This document shows positions 1 through 8,011 of a stretch of DNA of 64,000 nucleotides, one piece after another; position 1 is the stretch's first letter, and every line of letters begins with the position of its first letter. The position numbers and the translations under genes were made by a program. Below the pieces are notes generated by a model. The model was not told where the DNA came from, ran no database searches, and saw nothing but the letters and a program-made list of their open reading frames with translations. Origin of the DNA: JALYGY01 sp963800975 (lineage in GTDB: Bacteria > Actinomycetota > Rubrobacteria > Rubrobacterales > Rubrobacteraceae); assembly GCA_963800975.1 (NCBI GenBank), contig CAWDDB010000012.1, positions 186,001 to 250,000 of the forward strand, given 5' to 3'.

Positions 1-1166
1 GGGTTCTGGACATCGCGACGGTGTTCGCCGCGCCGTTCGCGGCGGCGTTGCTCGCGGACTACGGCGCCGACGTGCTCAAGGTCGAGATTCCGGGGGTGGG
101 GGACCCTTTGCGCGGGCTCGAGCCCTTCGACGGCGAGGAGTCGCTGGTGTGGGCCGCGCTCTCGCGCAACAAGCGCGCCGTCACGCTGGATCTGCGCAAG
201 CAACGGGGGCAGGAGATATTCCTCAGGCTGCTGAAGGACCAGGACGTGCTTATCGAGAACTTCCGTCCGGGGACGCTAGACCGGTGGGGGCTCGGGATCG
301 AGCGCCTGCGGGAGGCCAACCCCGACTTGGTCGTGGTGCGCGTGAGCGGGTACGGCCAGACGGGGCCTTACAGGGAGAAGGCTGGTTTCGGGACCCCCGC
401 GACCGCGTTCTCCGGCTTCGCGTACATCACGGGGTATCCGGATCGGGCGCCCGTGTTGCCCCAGATCTCGCTGGCCGACTACGTGACGGGTCTGTTCGGT
501 GCCCTCGGGGCGATGACGGCGCTGTACCACCGCGACGCCCTTGGCGGGGAGCCCCAGGAGGTCGACGCCGTCCTCTACGAGTCCATGTTCAGGATGCTCG
601 AGACCGTGGTCACCCAGTACGACAGGCTCGGCGTGGTGAGGGAGCGGAGCGGCAACGAGCTGGGCGCCTCGGTCCCGGCCGGCATGTTCGCCTCAGAGGA
701 CGGCAAGTGGATGGTGCTAACCACCAGCACGGACCGTACCTTCAGGCGCCTCGCGAAGCTCATGGGACGCGCCGAGATGGTCGACGACCCACGTTACTCG
801 ACGAACAGGGCGCGGGTAAGGCGGCGCGAGGAGGTGCACGGCATCGTCGCCGACTGGTTTTCCGCGATGCCGGCCGAGGAGATACAACGCGTGTGCGACG
901 AGAACGGCGTGCCGGTCTCGGTGGCGTACAGCGCGGCCGACATATTCAGGGACCCGCAGTACGCCGCGCGCGACATGCTCGTCGAGGTGGAGCACCCCAC
1001 GTTCGGGAGCATCACGGTGCCAGGAGTTGTCCCCAAATTCTCGAAGACCCAAGGGTCGGTACGGGGCGTCGGGCCTACCCTCGGGCAGCACAACGCGGAG
1101 GTCTACGGGGGGCTTGGGCTGTCCGGGGACGAGATAGAGAAGCTCAGGGAAGAAGGTGTGATCTGA
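1..1166 (+). CDS. CaiB/BaiF family CoA-transferase (5' end outside window)
   Basis: Class III CoA-transferase, moving CoA between an acyl-CoA and a free carboxylic acid in the cytoplasm. The open frame starts at base 3 and its first residues (VLDIAT) match the beta strand that precedes the family motif FAAALLADYGADVLKVE, so the true start lies upstream of the window. Other family marks are the ENFRPG motif, the SGYGQTGP loop and the likely catalytic Asp in the segment DAVLYESM. About 388 residues are visible, close to the usual 390-400. The stop TGA overlaps the ATG of the next gene, an HMG-CoA-lyase-like protein, so the two are translationally coupled. The natural reading is that this enzyme activates an acid to its CoA ester for cleavage by the lyase; the acid cannot be read from the sequence. 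Confidence 0.92.
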   Translation, partial: VLDIATVFAAPFAAALLADYGADVLKVEIPGVGDPLRGLEPFDGEESLVWAALSRNKRAVTLDLRKQRGQEIFLRLLKDQDVLIENFRPGTLDRWGLGIERLREANPDLVVVRVSGYGQTGPYREKAGFGTPATAFSGFAYITGYPDRAPVLPQISLADYVTGLFGALGAMTALYHRDALGGEPQEVDAVLYESMFRMLETVVTQYDRLGVVRERSGNELGASVPAGMFASEDGKWMVLTTSTDRTFRRLAKLMGRAEMVDDPRYSTNRARVRRREEVHGIVADWFSAMPAEEIQRVCDENGVPVSVAYSAADIFRDPQYAARDMLVEVEHPTFGSITVPGVVPKFSKTQGSVRGVGPTLGQHNAEVYGGLGLSGDEIEKLREEGVI

Positions 1167-2110
1167 TGTTCGGGCGGACCGAACTTCCGGACGCGGTAGA
1201 GATCAACGAGGTCGGGCCGCGCGACGGGTTCCAGGCAGAGGACGAGTTCATTCCGACCGAACGCAAGGTGGGGATCGTCGACGCGCTCTCGCGCACCGGG
1301 GTGGCCTCGATCCAGGTCACCTCCGTCGTGCACCCGAAGGCCGTACCGCAGCTCACCGACGCAGAAGAAGTGATGGCTCGCATCGAGCGCGTGCCCGGCG
1401 TACGCTACACCGTGCTCGTCCCCAACCTGCGCGGCGCGGAGCGGGCCGTGCCGATGGAGGCGGACGGGTGGGACCTGATGCTCTCGGTAACCGACTCGCA
1501 CAGCCGGTCCAACGCGAACCGTGACACGGACGAGGCGCTGAAGGGCATGGAGCCGGTCGTTGAGCTCGCCCGAGAGAGCGGCGTGGAGGTCACCGGCTCG
1601 ATGGCTACCGCGCTCGGCTGCCCGTTCGAGGGCGAGGTCCCGTTCGAGCGTGTGCTCCACGTCGCCGAGGCGTACCGCGCGATGGGCGTGGGCCACGTCT
1701 CGGTCGCGGATACCGTCGGGGTCGCCGACCCGCGCCTGGTGTACCGGACCATGTCAGGGCTCAAGGAGAGGATGCCCGAGGTCAGGCTCGGGCTGCACCT
1801 TCACAACACGCGCGGGATGGCGCTGGCCAACGTGCTCGCCGCGTTGCGGGCGGGGGTTACGGAGTTCGACTCCTCGATCGGTGGCCTCGGTGGGTGCCCG
1901 TTCGCCCCAGGCGCCACGGGCAACATCTCGACCGAGGACCTGGTGCACATGCTGGACCTGATAGGCGTGGGGAGCGGCGTGGACCTCGACGCGGTCCTAG
2001 GGGTGGCGCGGGAGGTAAGGGAGGTCGTCGGACACCCGCTAGCGAGCGCCGTCGCGCGCGCCGGGAAGGCGAGCGATCTGCACGAGGCCCCGCCGACGCA
2101 GGTGCTTTAA
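1166..2110 (+). CDS. Hydroxymethylglutaryl-CoA lyase family protein
   Basis: Cytoplasmic aldolase-type lyase of the HMGL-like TIM barrel family (314 aa, normal length), splitting a 3-hydroxy-3-methyl acyl-CoA into acetyl-CoA plus a keto product. The N-terminal catalytic motif EVGPRDGFQ, the metal-binding LHLHNTRG segment (canonical enzymes have H-x-H-D-T, here Asn replaces Asp) and the glycine loop with the active-site Cys, GGLGGCPFAPGATGNISTED, are all present. The ATG at 1166 overlaps the stop of the CoA-transferase; although the frame is open much further upstream, that part is antisense-like and overlaps the transferase. Substrate could be HMG-CoA, citramalyl-CoA or a relative. The neighbouring tricarboxylate transporter argues for a di- or tricarboxylic acid. 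Confidence 0.9.
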   Translation: MFGRTELPDAVEINEVGPRDGFQAEDEFIPTERKVGIVDALSRTGVASIQVTSVVHPKAVPQLTDAEEVMARIERVPGVRYTVLVPNLRGAERAVPMEADGWDLMLSVTDSHSRSNANRDTDEALKGMEPVVELARESGVEVTGSMATALGCPFEGEVPFERVLHVAEAYRAMGVGHVSVADTVGVADPRLVYRTMSGLKERMPEVRLGLHLHNTRGMALANVLAALRAGVTEFDSSIGGLGGCPFAPGATGNISTEDLVHMLDLIGVGSGVDLDAVLGVAREVREVVGHPLASAVARAGKASDLHEAPPTQVL

Positions 2111-2182
2111 GGATCGGAACTAGAACAGCCGGGGGACTATCTTGTAAGCTACGTATCCCAGGGGATAGGGAGGAGTAGCGTT

Positions 2183-3187
2183 ATGAGAGATACGCGGTAC
2201 GCGGGCCTTTGTCTGTTCCTCGTCGTGGTGTTCGTCGCGGCGTTCGCGGCCTACGGGTGCGCGACGAGCGAGGGGACCGGCGGGGGCGGGGAGTACCCGA
2301 GCGGGGCGGTTAGGTTGGTGGCGCCGGCCGAGCCGGGCAGCGGCTGGGACCTCACGGCTCGCACCGTCGCCGAGGTACTGGAGAAAGAGAAGCTCATAGA
2401 CCATCCCCTGCCGGTCGAGAACAGGGTTGGCGCCACCGGGGCCGTGTGGCTCTCGCAGATGGTCAACGACTACGCGGGCGAAGACGACGTCGTGGCGGTG
2501 ACCTCGACGCCCATCATGTCCAACTACCTGCGCGGCGACTCCGACTACCAGTACACGGACGTGACCATGATCGCGCGCTTCATCACCGAGTACTACATGG
2601 TGGCCGTCGCCGCGAACTCCGAGTACCAGAACCTGGAGGACCTCTTGAACGCCGTGGCCGAGACCCCCGGCGAGGTCCCCGTTGGCGCGGCCGGCGACGA
2701 CCGGCTGCCCTTCGCGTTGCTGGTGCAGGCGGCCGGCGGCGACCCGCAGGAGATCAACTTCGTCGCCTACGAGGGTGGCGGGGAGCAGACCACCGCGCTC
2801 CTGAACGGCGACATAGCGGCCGCGACGGCCGGGGTTAGCGAGTTCCGCGGCCAGATCGAGGCCGGGGACCTGCGCGGCCTCACGGTCCTCAAGGACGAGC
2901 GCCTGGAGCCGCCGCTTGACGACATACCGACGGCGCCGGAGGAGGGCTACGACGTAACGCTGGACAACTGGCGCGGCCTCTACGGCCCGCCCGACATGCC
3001 CGAGGAGGCGGTAACGTACTGGGCCGACACGCTCGAGGAGATGGTGGGGACCGAGGATTGGAAGCAGGCGGCCGAGAAGAACCAGTGGGATACGACGTAC
3101 ATGAGGGGCGAAGAGATGCGCGCCTACCTCCAGAAGACCAACGCCGAGGTCAAGGACGCCATGGAGGCGACCGGTGAGGCCCAGTAG
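2183..3187 (+). CDS. tctC: Tripartite tricarboxylate transporter substrate-binding lipoprotein (TctC/Bug family)
   Basis: Extracytoplasmic solute receptor of a TTT importer (334 aa). A hydrophobic signal at about residues 7-24 ends in AAYGC, a lipobox, so the mature protein should be lipid-anchored at Cys26. The Bug-family features PAEPGSGWDLTAR (ligand-loop 1), NRVGATGAV and the loop VGAAGDDRLPFALLVQAAG follow. Start ATG at 2183 has a gggaggag ribosome site about 7 bases upstream. It leads a tctCBA transporter set and sits 72 bp after the lyase gene on the same strand, so it probably belongs to the same operon. Family members bind citrate, tartrate, hydroxymethylglutarate-type and other carboxylates; the ligand here is unknown. 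Confidence 0.92.
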   Translation: MRDTRYAGLCLFLVVVFVAAFAAYGCATSEGTGGGGEYPSGAVRLVAPAEPGSGWDLTARTVAEVLEKEKLIDHPLPVENRVGATGAVWLSQMVNDYAGEDDVVAVTSTPIMSNYLRGDSDYQYTDVTMIARFITEYYMVAVAANSEYQNLEDLLNAVAETPGEVPVGAAGDDRLPFALLVQAAGGDPQEINFVAYEGGGEQTTALLNGDIAAATAGVSEFRGQIEAGDLRGLTVLKDERLEPPLDDIPTAPEEGYDVTLDNWRGLYGPPDMPEEAVTYWADTLEEMVGTEDWKQAAEKNQWDTTYMRGEEMRAYLQKTNAEVKDAMEATGEAQ

Positions 3188-3680
3188 GGAAGCGGGGCGC
3201 CGCCTCAGCCCCGACGTCGTCGCCGGGGGCGCGATGTTCGTGTTCGCCGTCGGCTACCTCGTCGCGGCGTTCGCGATACCGCAGCCGTCCTTCGAGAACG
3301 TGGCGGTCGGTCCCAAAGCGGCACCCGTGGCGATCGGCGTCGCCATGGCCGTGGCGTCGCTCGCGCTCGCCATCAGGGGTTACGTGTGGGGCAAATCCGA
3401 GCGAGACGTCACCATCGGCGAAGAGGCGCCCTCCCAGGACCCGGTCAAGCTCGCGGTGGTGGCGCTGCTGCTGCTCGCTTACATACTCATCTTCGAGCCA
3501 CTAGGCTACGCCATCTCCACCTTCCTGTTCATGCTCGCCGTAACCATGTACCTCGACCGGGAGCACTGGGTGCGGAACCTGATCTACGCCCTCATCTTCT
3601 CTGCGGTCGTCTACTCGATCTTCGTCTTCGTCTTCGGCGTGCAGCTGCCAGCCGGGGTCCTGGGTCTGGGCGATGGCTGA
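3174..3680 (+). CDS. tctB: Tripartite tricarboxylate transporter small membrane subunit TctB
   Basis: 168-aa integral membrane protein with four predicted hydrophobic segments (about residues 16-38, 45-66, 88-125 as a pair, 135-160), matching the small subunit of TTT importers. The GTG at 3174 lies inside the last codons of tctC (14-bp overlap) and its own end overlaps tctA by 8 bp, the usual tight packing of this transporter. The early segment FAIPQPSFENVAVGPKAAP resembles the conserved periplasmic loop of TctB proteins. Sequence conservation of TctB is low in general, so the assignment rests partly on topology and position between TctC and TctA. Confidence 0.9.
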   Translation: MRPSREAGRRLSPDVVAGGAMFVFAVGYLVAAFAIPQPSFENVAVGPKAAPVAIGVAMAVASLALAIRGYVWGKSERDVTIGEEAPSQDPVKLAVVALLLLAYILIFEPLGYAISTFLFMLAVTMYLDREHWVRNLIYALIFSAVVYSIFVFVFGVQLPAGVLGLGDG

Positions 3681-5202
3681 CATCCTCTCCAGGCTAGCCG
3701 AGGGGTTCGGGGAGGCCTTCACGGTCGCCAACCTGCTCTTCGCCTTCTGCGGGGTCCTGATCGGGACGCTCGTGGGCGTGCTGCCTGGCATAGGACCCGT
3801 CACGGCCATAGCCCTCCTGATACCGCTCTCATTCGGGCTGGATCCCGTGAGCGGGCTCATCTTTCTCTCCGGCATCTACTACGGCTCTATGTACGGGGGC
3901 TCGACGACCTCCATCCTGATCCGAACCCCCGGCGAGGTGGCCTCGGTCGTCACCACGCTCGACGGCTACGAGATGGCCAAGCAGGGGCGCGCCGGGCCGG
4001 CGCTCTCGACGGCCGCGATCGGCTCTTTTGTCGCGGGCACCTTCTCCACCCTGGGGCTCATGCTCCTCGCCCCGGCGCTCGCGAGCGTCGCGGTCGCCTT
4101 CGGCTCTGCCGAGTACTTCCTGCTTATGCTGCTTGCGCTGGCGATGGTCTCCAACCTAACCACGGGCTCGCGCCTCAAGGCGCTTATCGCCACGCTCTTC
4201 GGGCTCTCGCTAGCGATGGTCGGGATAGACCCCCAGACGAGCGTCGAGCGGTTCACCTTCGGGGTGCCGCTGCTCTCCGACGGCATAGACTTCGCCCTCA
4301 TGGCCATCGCCCTGCTCGCGCTCCCAGAAGCATTCATCAACCTGGCGGCCCGCTCCACTAGCCACGCGGAGGCGCAGCGCATCCAGGGCTCCATCTGGAT
4401 GACGCGCGACGACTGGCGACGATCCATCGGGCCTTACGGGCGGGGCAGCGTCCTCGGGTTCCTTATAGGCGTGCTGCCTGGCATAGGACCTTCGCTGGCG
4501 GCATTCCTCTCCTACGGCCTCGAGAAGCGGCTCTCGAAGCATCCCGAGCAGTTCGGGCACGGGGCCATCGAGGGCGTCGCGGGGCCCGAGACGGCGAACA
4601 ACGCGGGCGTCGGTGGCGCCATGGTGCCGCTGTTCACGCTCGGCATACCGGGCTCCGCGACCACGGCCCTCCTGCTCTTCGTCTTCATGATGTACGGGCT
4701 GCAGCCTGGGCCGCAGCTCTTCGACACCAACCCGCAGCTCATCTGGGCGATCATCGCGAGCATGTACATCGGTAACGTCATGCTGATAGTGCTGAACCTG
4801 CCCCTCGTCGGCCTGTTCGCCCAGCTGCTCAAGACGCCGCCAGCGATGCTCTACTCGGGCGTGATCGCGTTCTCCGTTCTCGGCGCCTACGCGCTCAACT
4901 TCAACGTCTTCGACATGCTCTTGCTGTTCGGTTTCGGGCTGGTAGGGTACCTGATGCAGCGCTACGAGTTCCCGATGGCGCCCGCCGTGCTCGCGCTCGT
5001 CCTCGGTATCCTGGCCGAGCAACACCTGCGCCGCGCCATGAGCGTCTCGAACGGCGACATCATGACGTTCATCGAGCGCCCCCTCTCCCTGGCGCTGATC
5101 ATATTTATCCTGCTCGTCATCGTGGTGCCACCCGTCTTCCGCTTGGTGCGCGCCCGCCAGGCGGCCAGGCCAGGCGCAGGCACTCAGACCGGGGAGCAGT
5201 AG
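3673..5202 (+). CDS. tctA: Tripartite tricarboxylate transporter large membrane subunit TctA
   Basis: 509-aa multi-spanning permease, standard length for TctA. Two copies of the family signature GVLPGIGP are visible at about residues 32-39 and 263-270, reflecting the internal duplication of these transporters, together with GSMYGGSTTSILI and GIPGSATTALLL. Hydrophobic segments run along almost the whole chain, ending in a charged C-terminal tail of about 15 residues. It overlaps tctB by 8 bp and completes the cation-coupled importer fed by the TctC receptor. The upstream CoA-transferase and lyase suggest the imported acid is activated and cleaved directly after entry. Confidence 0.95.
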   Translation: MADILSRLAEGFGEAFTVANLLFAFCGVLIGTLVGVLPGIGPVTAIALLIPLSFGLDPVSGLIFLSGIYYGSMYGGSTTSILIRTPGEVASVVTTLDGYEMAKQGRAGPALSTAAIGSFVAGTFSTLGLMLLAPALASVAVAFGSAEYFLLMLLALAMVSNLTTGSRLKALIATLFGLSLAMVGIDPQTSVERFTFGVPLLSDGIDFALMAIALLALPEAFINLAARSTSHAEAQRIQGSIWMTRDDWRRSIGPYGRGSVLGFLIGVLPGIGPSLAAFLSYGLEKRLSKHPEQFGHGAIEGVAGPETANNAGVGGAMVPLFTLGIPGSATTALLLFVFMMYGLQPGPQLFDTNPQLIWAIIASMYIGNVMLIVLNLPLVGLFAQLLKTPPAMLYSGVIAFSVLGAYALNFNVFDMLLLFGFGLVGYLMQRYEFPMAPAVLALVLGILAEQHLRRAMSVSNGDIMTFIERPLSLALIIFILLVIVVPPVFRLVRARQAARPGAGTQTGEQ

Positions 5203-5295
5203 AGCCGGGTCCGGCGGACTATGGGCCTCCTGACGATTGCCCCGGACACCTTCCGGGAAAGTAAGCCCCGGTTCGGCAACCTCAGGAGGACCTTC

Positions 5296-5601
5296 GTGAA
5301 GCTCACCGAGATAGACATGCAAGGCGGTTTCAGGGTGCTCGTGGGAAGCGACCGCTCGCAGGCCGCCACAATGGTGCTCGCCGCGGGCCAGTCCACAGGC
5401 GGCCCGGACAACCGGCACCCGCGGAGCGACCAGTGGATCCTGGTGACCTCGGGGCGCGGCAAGGCGATGGTAGACAACCAGGAGCACACGCTCGAGGAGG
5501 GCTCGCTCCTGCTCATAGAGGCTGGCGAGGCGCACGAGATCTCTAACGATGGCGATGATCCCCTGGAGACCCTCAGCTTCTACGCGCCGCCGGTTTACTG
5601 A
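5296..5601 (+). CDS. Cupin domain protein
   Basis: Small single-cupin protein (101 aa from this start). The first motif, about HPRSDQWILVTSGRGKAMVDN, and the second, GSLLLIEAGEAHEI, carry the expected metal-ligand His and Glu positions, and the body is predicted all-beta. I chose the GTG at 5296 because an exact aggagg lies at 5284-5289, six bases upstream; an in-frame ATG at 5221 would add 25 residues but has no ribosome site. It is 94 bp behind tctA on the same strand and may be a late member of that operon. Function is open: such cupins can be isomerases, dioxygenases or ligand-sensing proteins. Confidence 0.8.
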   Translation: MKLTEIDMQGGFRVLVGSDRSQAATMVLAAGQSTGGPDNRHPRSDQWILVTSGRGKAMVDNQEHTLEEGSLLLIEAGEAHEISNDGDDPLETLSFYAPPVY

Positions 5602-5625
5602 AGCGGTCGGGAGGTCGAGCAAAGA

Positions 5626-5640
5626 CGCCCCACCGGGGCG
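5626..5640. terminator. Short GC-rich hairpin between convergent genes
   Basis: cgcccc (5626-5631) pairs with ggggcg (5635-5640) around a three-base loop. It lies between the cupin gene and the convergent membrane oxidoreductase gene. There is no T-run, so it would be a weak or bidirectional stop at best. Confidence 0.4.
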
Positions 5641-5706
5641 CCTCTCCATCGCGCGGTTTCGGGGCGGATCCCGACTTGGTGCGGGGCCGAACCGCGGCGT
5701 TTTTGC

Positions 5707-6783
5707 CTAGCGAAGGGGTAGCGGGGGCTCAAGCCAGGCCGGGTCGCGGCTGACCTCTACCTCGGATACCCACTTGACCCAGCCGTACCCGCGGTGGCCC
5801 GGCGCGACGAGCCGCAACGGGAAGCCGTGCCCCGCAGAGAGCGCCTCGTCTGCGACGTGCGTGGCGAGCAGGAGATCCTCGGCTCCGTCTAGCGGGAACC
5901 GCCTGGCGTAGCCGGTGGCAGAGCGTAGCAGGAGGCTTCGCGCCTCTTCGGCGATCCCGGCCCGCCCCAGCAGGGCGCCGACCGGCACCCCGCTCCAGCG
6001 CTGGACCGTGAACCAGCCGCCGGTGCAGTCCAGCGTGGTCTCGCGGGTGGAGCTATCCAAAGCCAGTACGTTTCTATAGGAGAGAACGACCTCGCGCTCG
6101 ACCGCGCCGTGAATCCGCAGCTGCCAGCTATCAGGATCTATCTCGGGGATCGGGTCGGAGAGCCAGTTGGTGACGGGGTGAAGGTTGCCGGCGAAGCTCG
6201 CTTCCTCGCGCGAGCCGGTGAAGCGGCGCCGGGGCCCTGAAGTCGCGGCCAGCACCTCCTGGACGCGCCAGAGCATCAGGCCAGCCGTCAGCAGGCAGAG
6301 CATGCGGAGAACCGCCCGCCGGCCTATCAGGTCTGCCCTGCCCGGTCGCGGCCAGCGCAGCCCGAGGTGGATCGCGAAGAGCGGGATCAGGGCCACAGAC
6401 AACGCGACGTGCAAACTCAGCACGGTCCAGCTCCCCAGTGCCGGCACGGGCACCCACGGAAGCCCCAGGGTGACCCACGCCAATCCCGTGGCGAGCGACC
6501 CGAGGAACAGGAGACCGAAGACCGCGGAGAGCCCCGTGCCTATCCGCAGGCCGCGGTGACGGTAGGAACGCCCCACGATACCGGACTTCCAGAGTAGCAG
6601 CACCACCAGGGCGAGGCCGCCGGCGCGATGCAGCCAGAAGACCCACCGGCCACCAAGCTCCCCGACCAGGAAGCCCCCGAGACCCGTGAGCAGCTCAAGC
6701 GTCAGCAGGAGCAACAGGGCGACGTTGATCGCCCGAGGGCCGATCCTGCCCTTCATGAAGCCCGAAAAATCGCCTTCAGCCAT
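5707..6783 (-). CDS. Membrane-anchored sulfite-oxidase-like molybdopterin oxidoreductase
   Basis: The N-terminal half has five or so hydrophobic segments with paired His residues (FWLHRAGG, LSLHVALS, AIHLGLRW) like a cytochrome b561-type or ferric-reductase-like membrane domain. The C-terminal half is a sulfite-oxidase-family molybdopterin domain with NLHPVTNW, the DCTGGW motif whose Cys is the expected Mo ligand, WSGVPVGALL and the end motif HRGYGWVKWV. Domain order suggests the membrane part anchors and passes electrons to or from the Mo centre, much as YedY works with YedZ, but fused in one chain. The ATG at 6783 was chosen; a TTG at 6849 in frame adds 22 residues but lies in the loop of a small inverted repeat (6841-6857). 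Substrate unknown. No Tat signal is visible, which is odd if the Mo domain is outside. Confidence 0.82.
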   Translation of the reverse strand: MAEGDFSGFMKGRIGPRAINVALLLLLTLELLTGLGGFLVGELGGRWVFWLHRAGGLALVVLLLWKSGIVGRSYRHRGLRIGTGLSAVFGLLFLGSLATGLAWVTLGLPWVPVPALGSWTVLSLHVALSVALIPLFAIHLGLRWPRPGRADLIGRRAVLRMLCLLTAGLMLWRVQEVLAATSGPRRRFTGSREEASFAGNLHPVTNWLSDPIPEIDPDSWQLRIHGAVEREVVLSYRNVLALDSSTRETTLDCTGGWFTVQRWSGVPVGALLGRAGIAEEARSLLLRSATGYARRFPLDGAEDLLLATHVADEALSAGHGFPLRLVAPGHRGYGWVKWVSEVEVSRDPAWLEPPLPLR

Positions 6784-7001
6784 CGCAGCCGTCCACGGTC
6801 GTCCCAATTCTACGCCTACCGGCTCGGGCGCGATCACCTGGGTTCCCAAAAGGAACCGGGGCGCACATTCTCAATATCGGCTAGAGTAGACTCGACCGAG
6901 GCGACTCGGGCGATGGGACGGGCGGTGTCCAGGGGAAAAGGTGGGGCGGTGCCGGGGAAGCAAGGAGACGTGTCGTTGTTCGCCAGACGGGGCGATCCGC
7001 G

Positions 7002-7946
7002 ATGACGCTGCGCCAGGTCGGCCAGCTCGTCCTGATGTCGGCCCTATGGGGCGCCACATTTATGCTCATCAAGTACGCGCTCGTGGACTTCGCGCCGGTC
7101 GAGGTCGCCTTCTTCCAGTCTGCCATCGGGACGGTCGGGCTCCTGGCCATCGTGTTGTTGCAGGGCGGAAGGGCACGCGCGATGATGGGGGACATCCTGC
7201 GGCGGCCGCTGCCGGCCATCCTGCTCGGTCTGCTCGCCATCGCGTTGCCGCTCGTCCTGATCTCGCTCGGAGAGGTCTCCGTCCCCTCTGGCCTCGCCGG
7301 CGTGATCATCTCCTCGATGCCCATGCTCGTGGCCGTCTTCGCTCCCCTCTTCGACCGCAGCGCGGAGATAAATCGCATCCAGGCGGTCGGTCTCATCGTC
7401 GGCCTGGTCGGGGTGGCCCTCGTCGTGGGGCTGCAGTCGGTCGGCTCGGCCGGGCAGGTGCTGGGAGCCCTGGCCATCCTGGGCGCAGCCGCATGCAGCG
7501 CCCTCGCCACCTTCGTGGTGAAGCTGCAGTACAAGGACAAGAACGTGCCGTCGAGCACGACGACCCTGTTCTCGTTGGCCGTCGGGGCAGTGCTGGTCGC
7601 CCCCATCGCCGCCGTCACCGCGTCGCGCGATGCGCCGGGGGCACGGGCCATAATCGCCGTGGTACTGCTCGGTCTCGTCTGCACGGCGTGTACCTACATG
7701 CTCTACTACTCGCTTATCGATCAGGTCGGCGAGGAGCGGGCGGCTCTGGGCAACTACCTGACGCCCATCTTCGCGCTCGTCTACGGGGTGGTACTTCTCG
7801 GAGAGACGCTCACCTTCGTCGAGATCCTCGGTCTTGCCCTGATCATCGTCGGCGCGGAGATCATACTGCGCGGGGACAGCGCCAAACGCGCCGGGGGCGT
7901 GGCCAAGGCCCACCAGTACAGGCCTCACCCACCATTTCACGCGTAG
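7002..7946 (+). CDS. DMT superfamily (EamA) transporter
   Basis: 314-aa membrane protein with about ten hydrophobic helices and the internal duplication of EamA domains: the first half carries LMSALWGATFMLIKYAL and the second ends with the typical PIFALVYGVVLLGETLTFVEILGLALIIVG. Family members export amino acids, nucleosides or other small metabolites. The start ATG at 7002 is preceded by a weak purine stretch. The final codons and the TAG stop fall inside a 34-bp palindrome, so the last few residues (about PPFHA) may have been supplied by insertion of that element. Flanked by unrelated genes on both sides; no operon partner is evident. Confidence 0.88.
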   Translation: MTLRQVGQLVLMSALWGATFMLIKYALVDFAPVEVAFFQSAIGTVGLLAIVLLQGGRARAMMGDILRRPLPAILLGLLAIALPLVLISLGEVSVPSGLAGVIISSMPMLVAVFAPLFDRSAEINRIQAVGLIVGLVGVALVVGLQSVGSAGQVLGALAILGAAACSALATFVVKLQYKDKNVPSSTTTLFSLAVGAVLVAPIAAVTASRDAPGARAIIAVVLLGLVCTACTYMLYYSLIDQVGEERAALGNYLTPIFALVYGVVLLGETLTFVEILGLALIIVGAEIILRGDSAKRAGGVAKAHQYRPHPPFHA

Positions 7947-7973
7947 GGGCCGTTCGCGAACGGCCCCTACGCG
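7940..7973. repeat. 34-bp perfect palindrome, REP-like element or terminator
   Basis: Bases 7940-7973 are a perfect inverted repeat centred between 7956 and 7957 (core ggggccgttcgcgaacgg). The TAG at 7944-7946 is the stop codon of the DMT transporter gene. It lies between that gene and a convergent gene, where it could stop transcription from both sides, but no T-run follows. Its form resembles the short taggggc...gccccta palindromes dispersed in many genomes. Confidence 0.75.
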
Positions 7974-8011
7974 AACCGCGGCTTCAGACATCAGGATTGA
8001 TTCTCGGGCTT

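Noticed and set aside
4210..5649. 479-codon minus-strand frame opposite tctA
   Set aside because: Arg/Glu/His-rich antisense of a hydrophobic gene; no motifs and no ribosome site; tctA is a clear family member.
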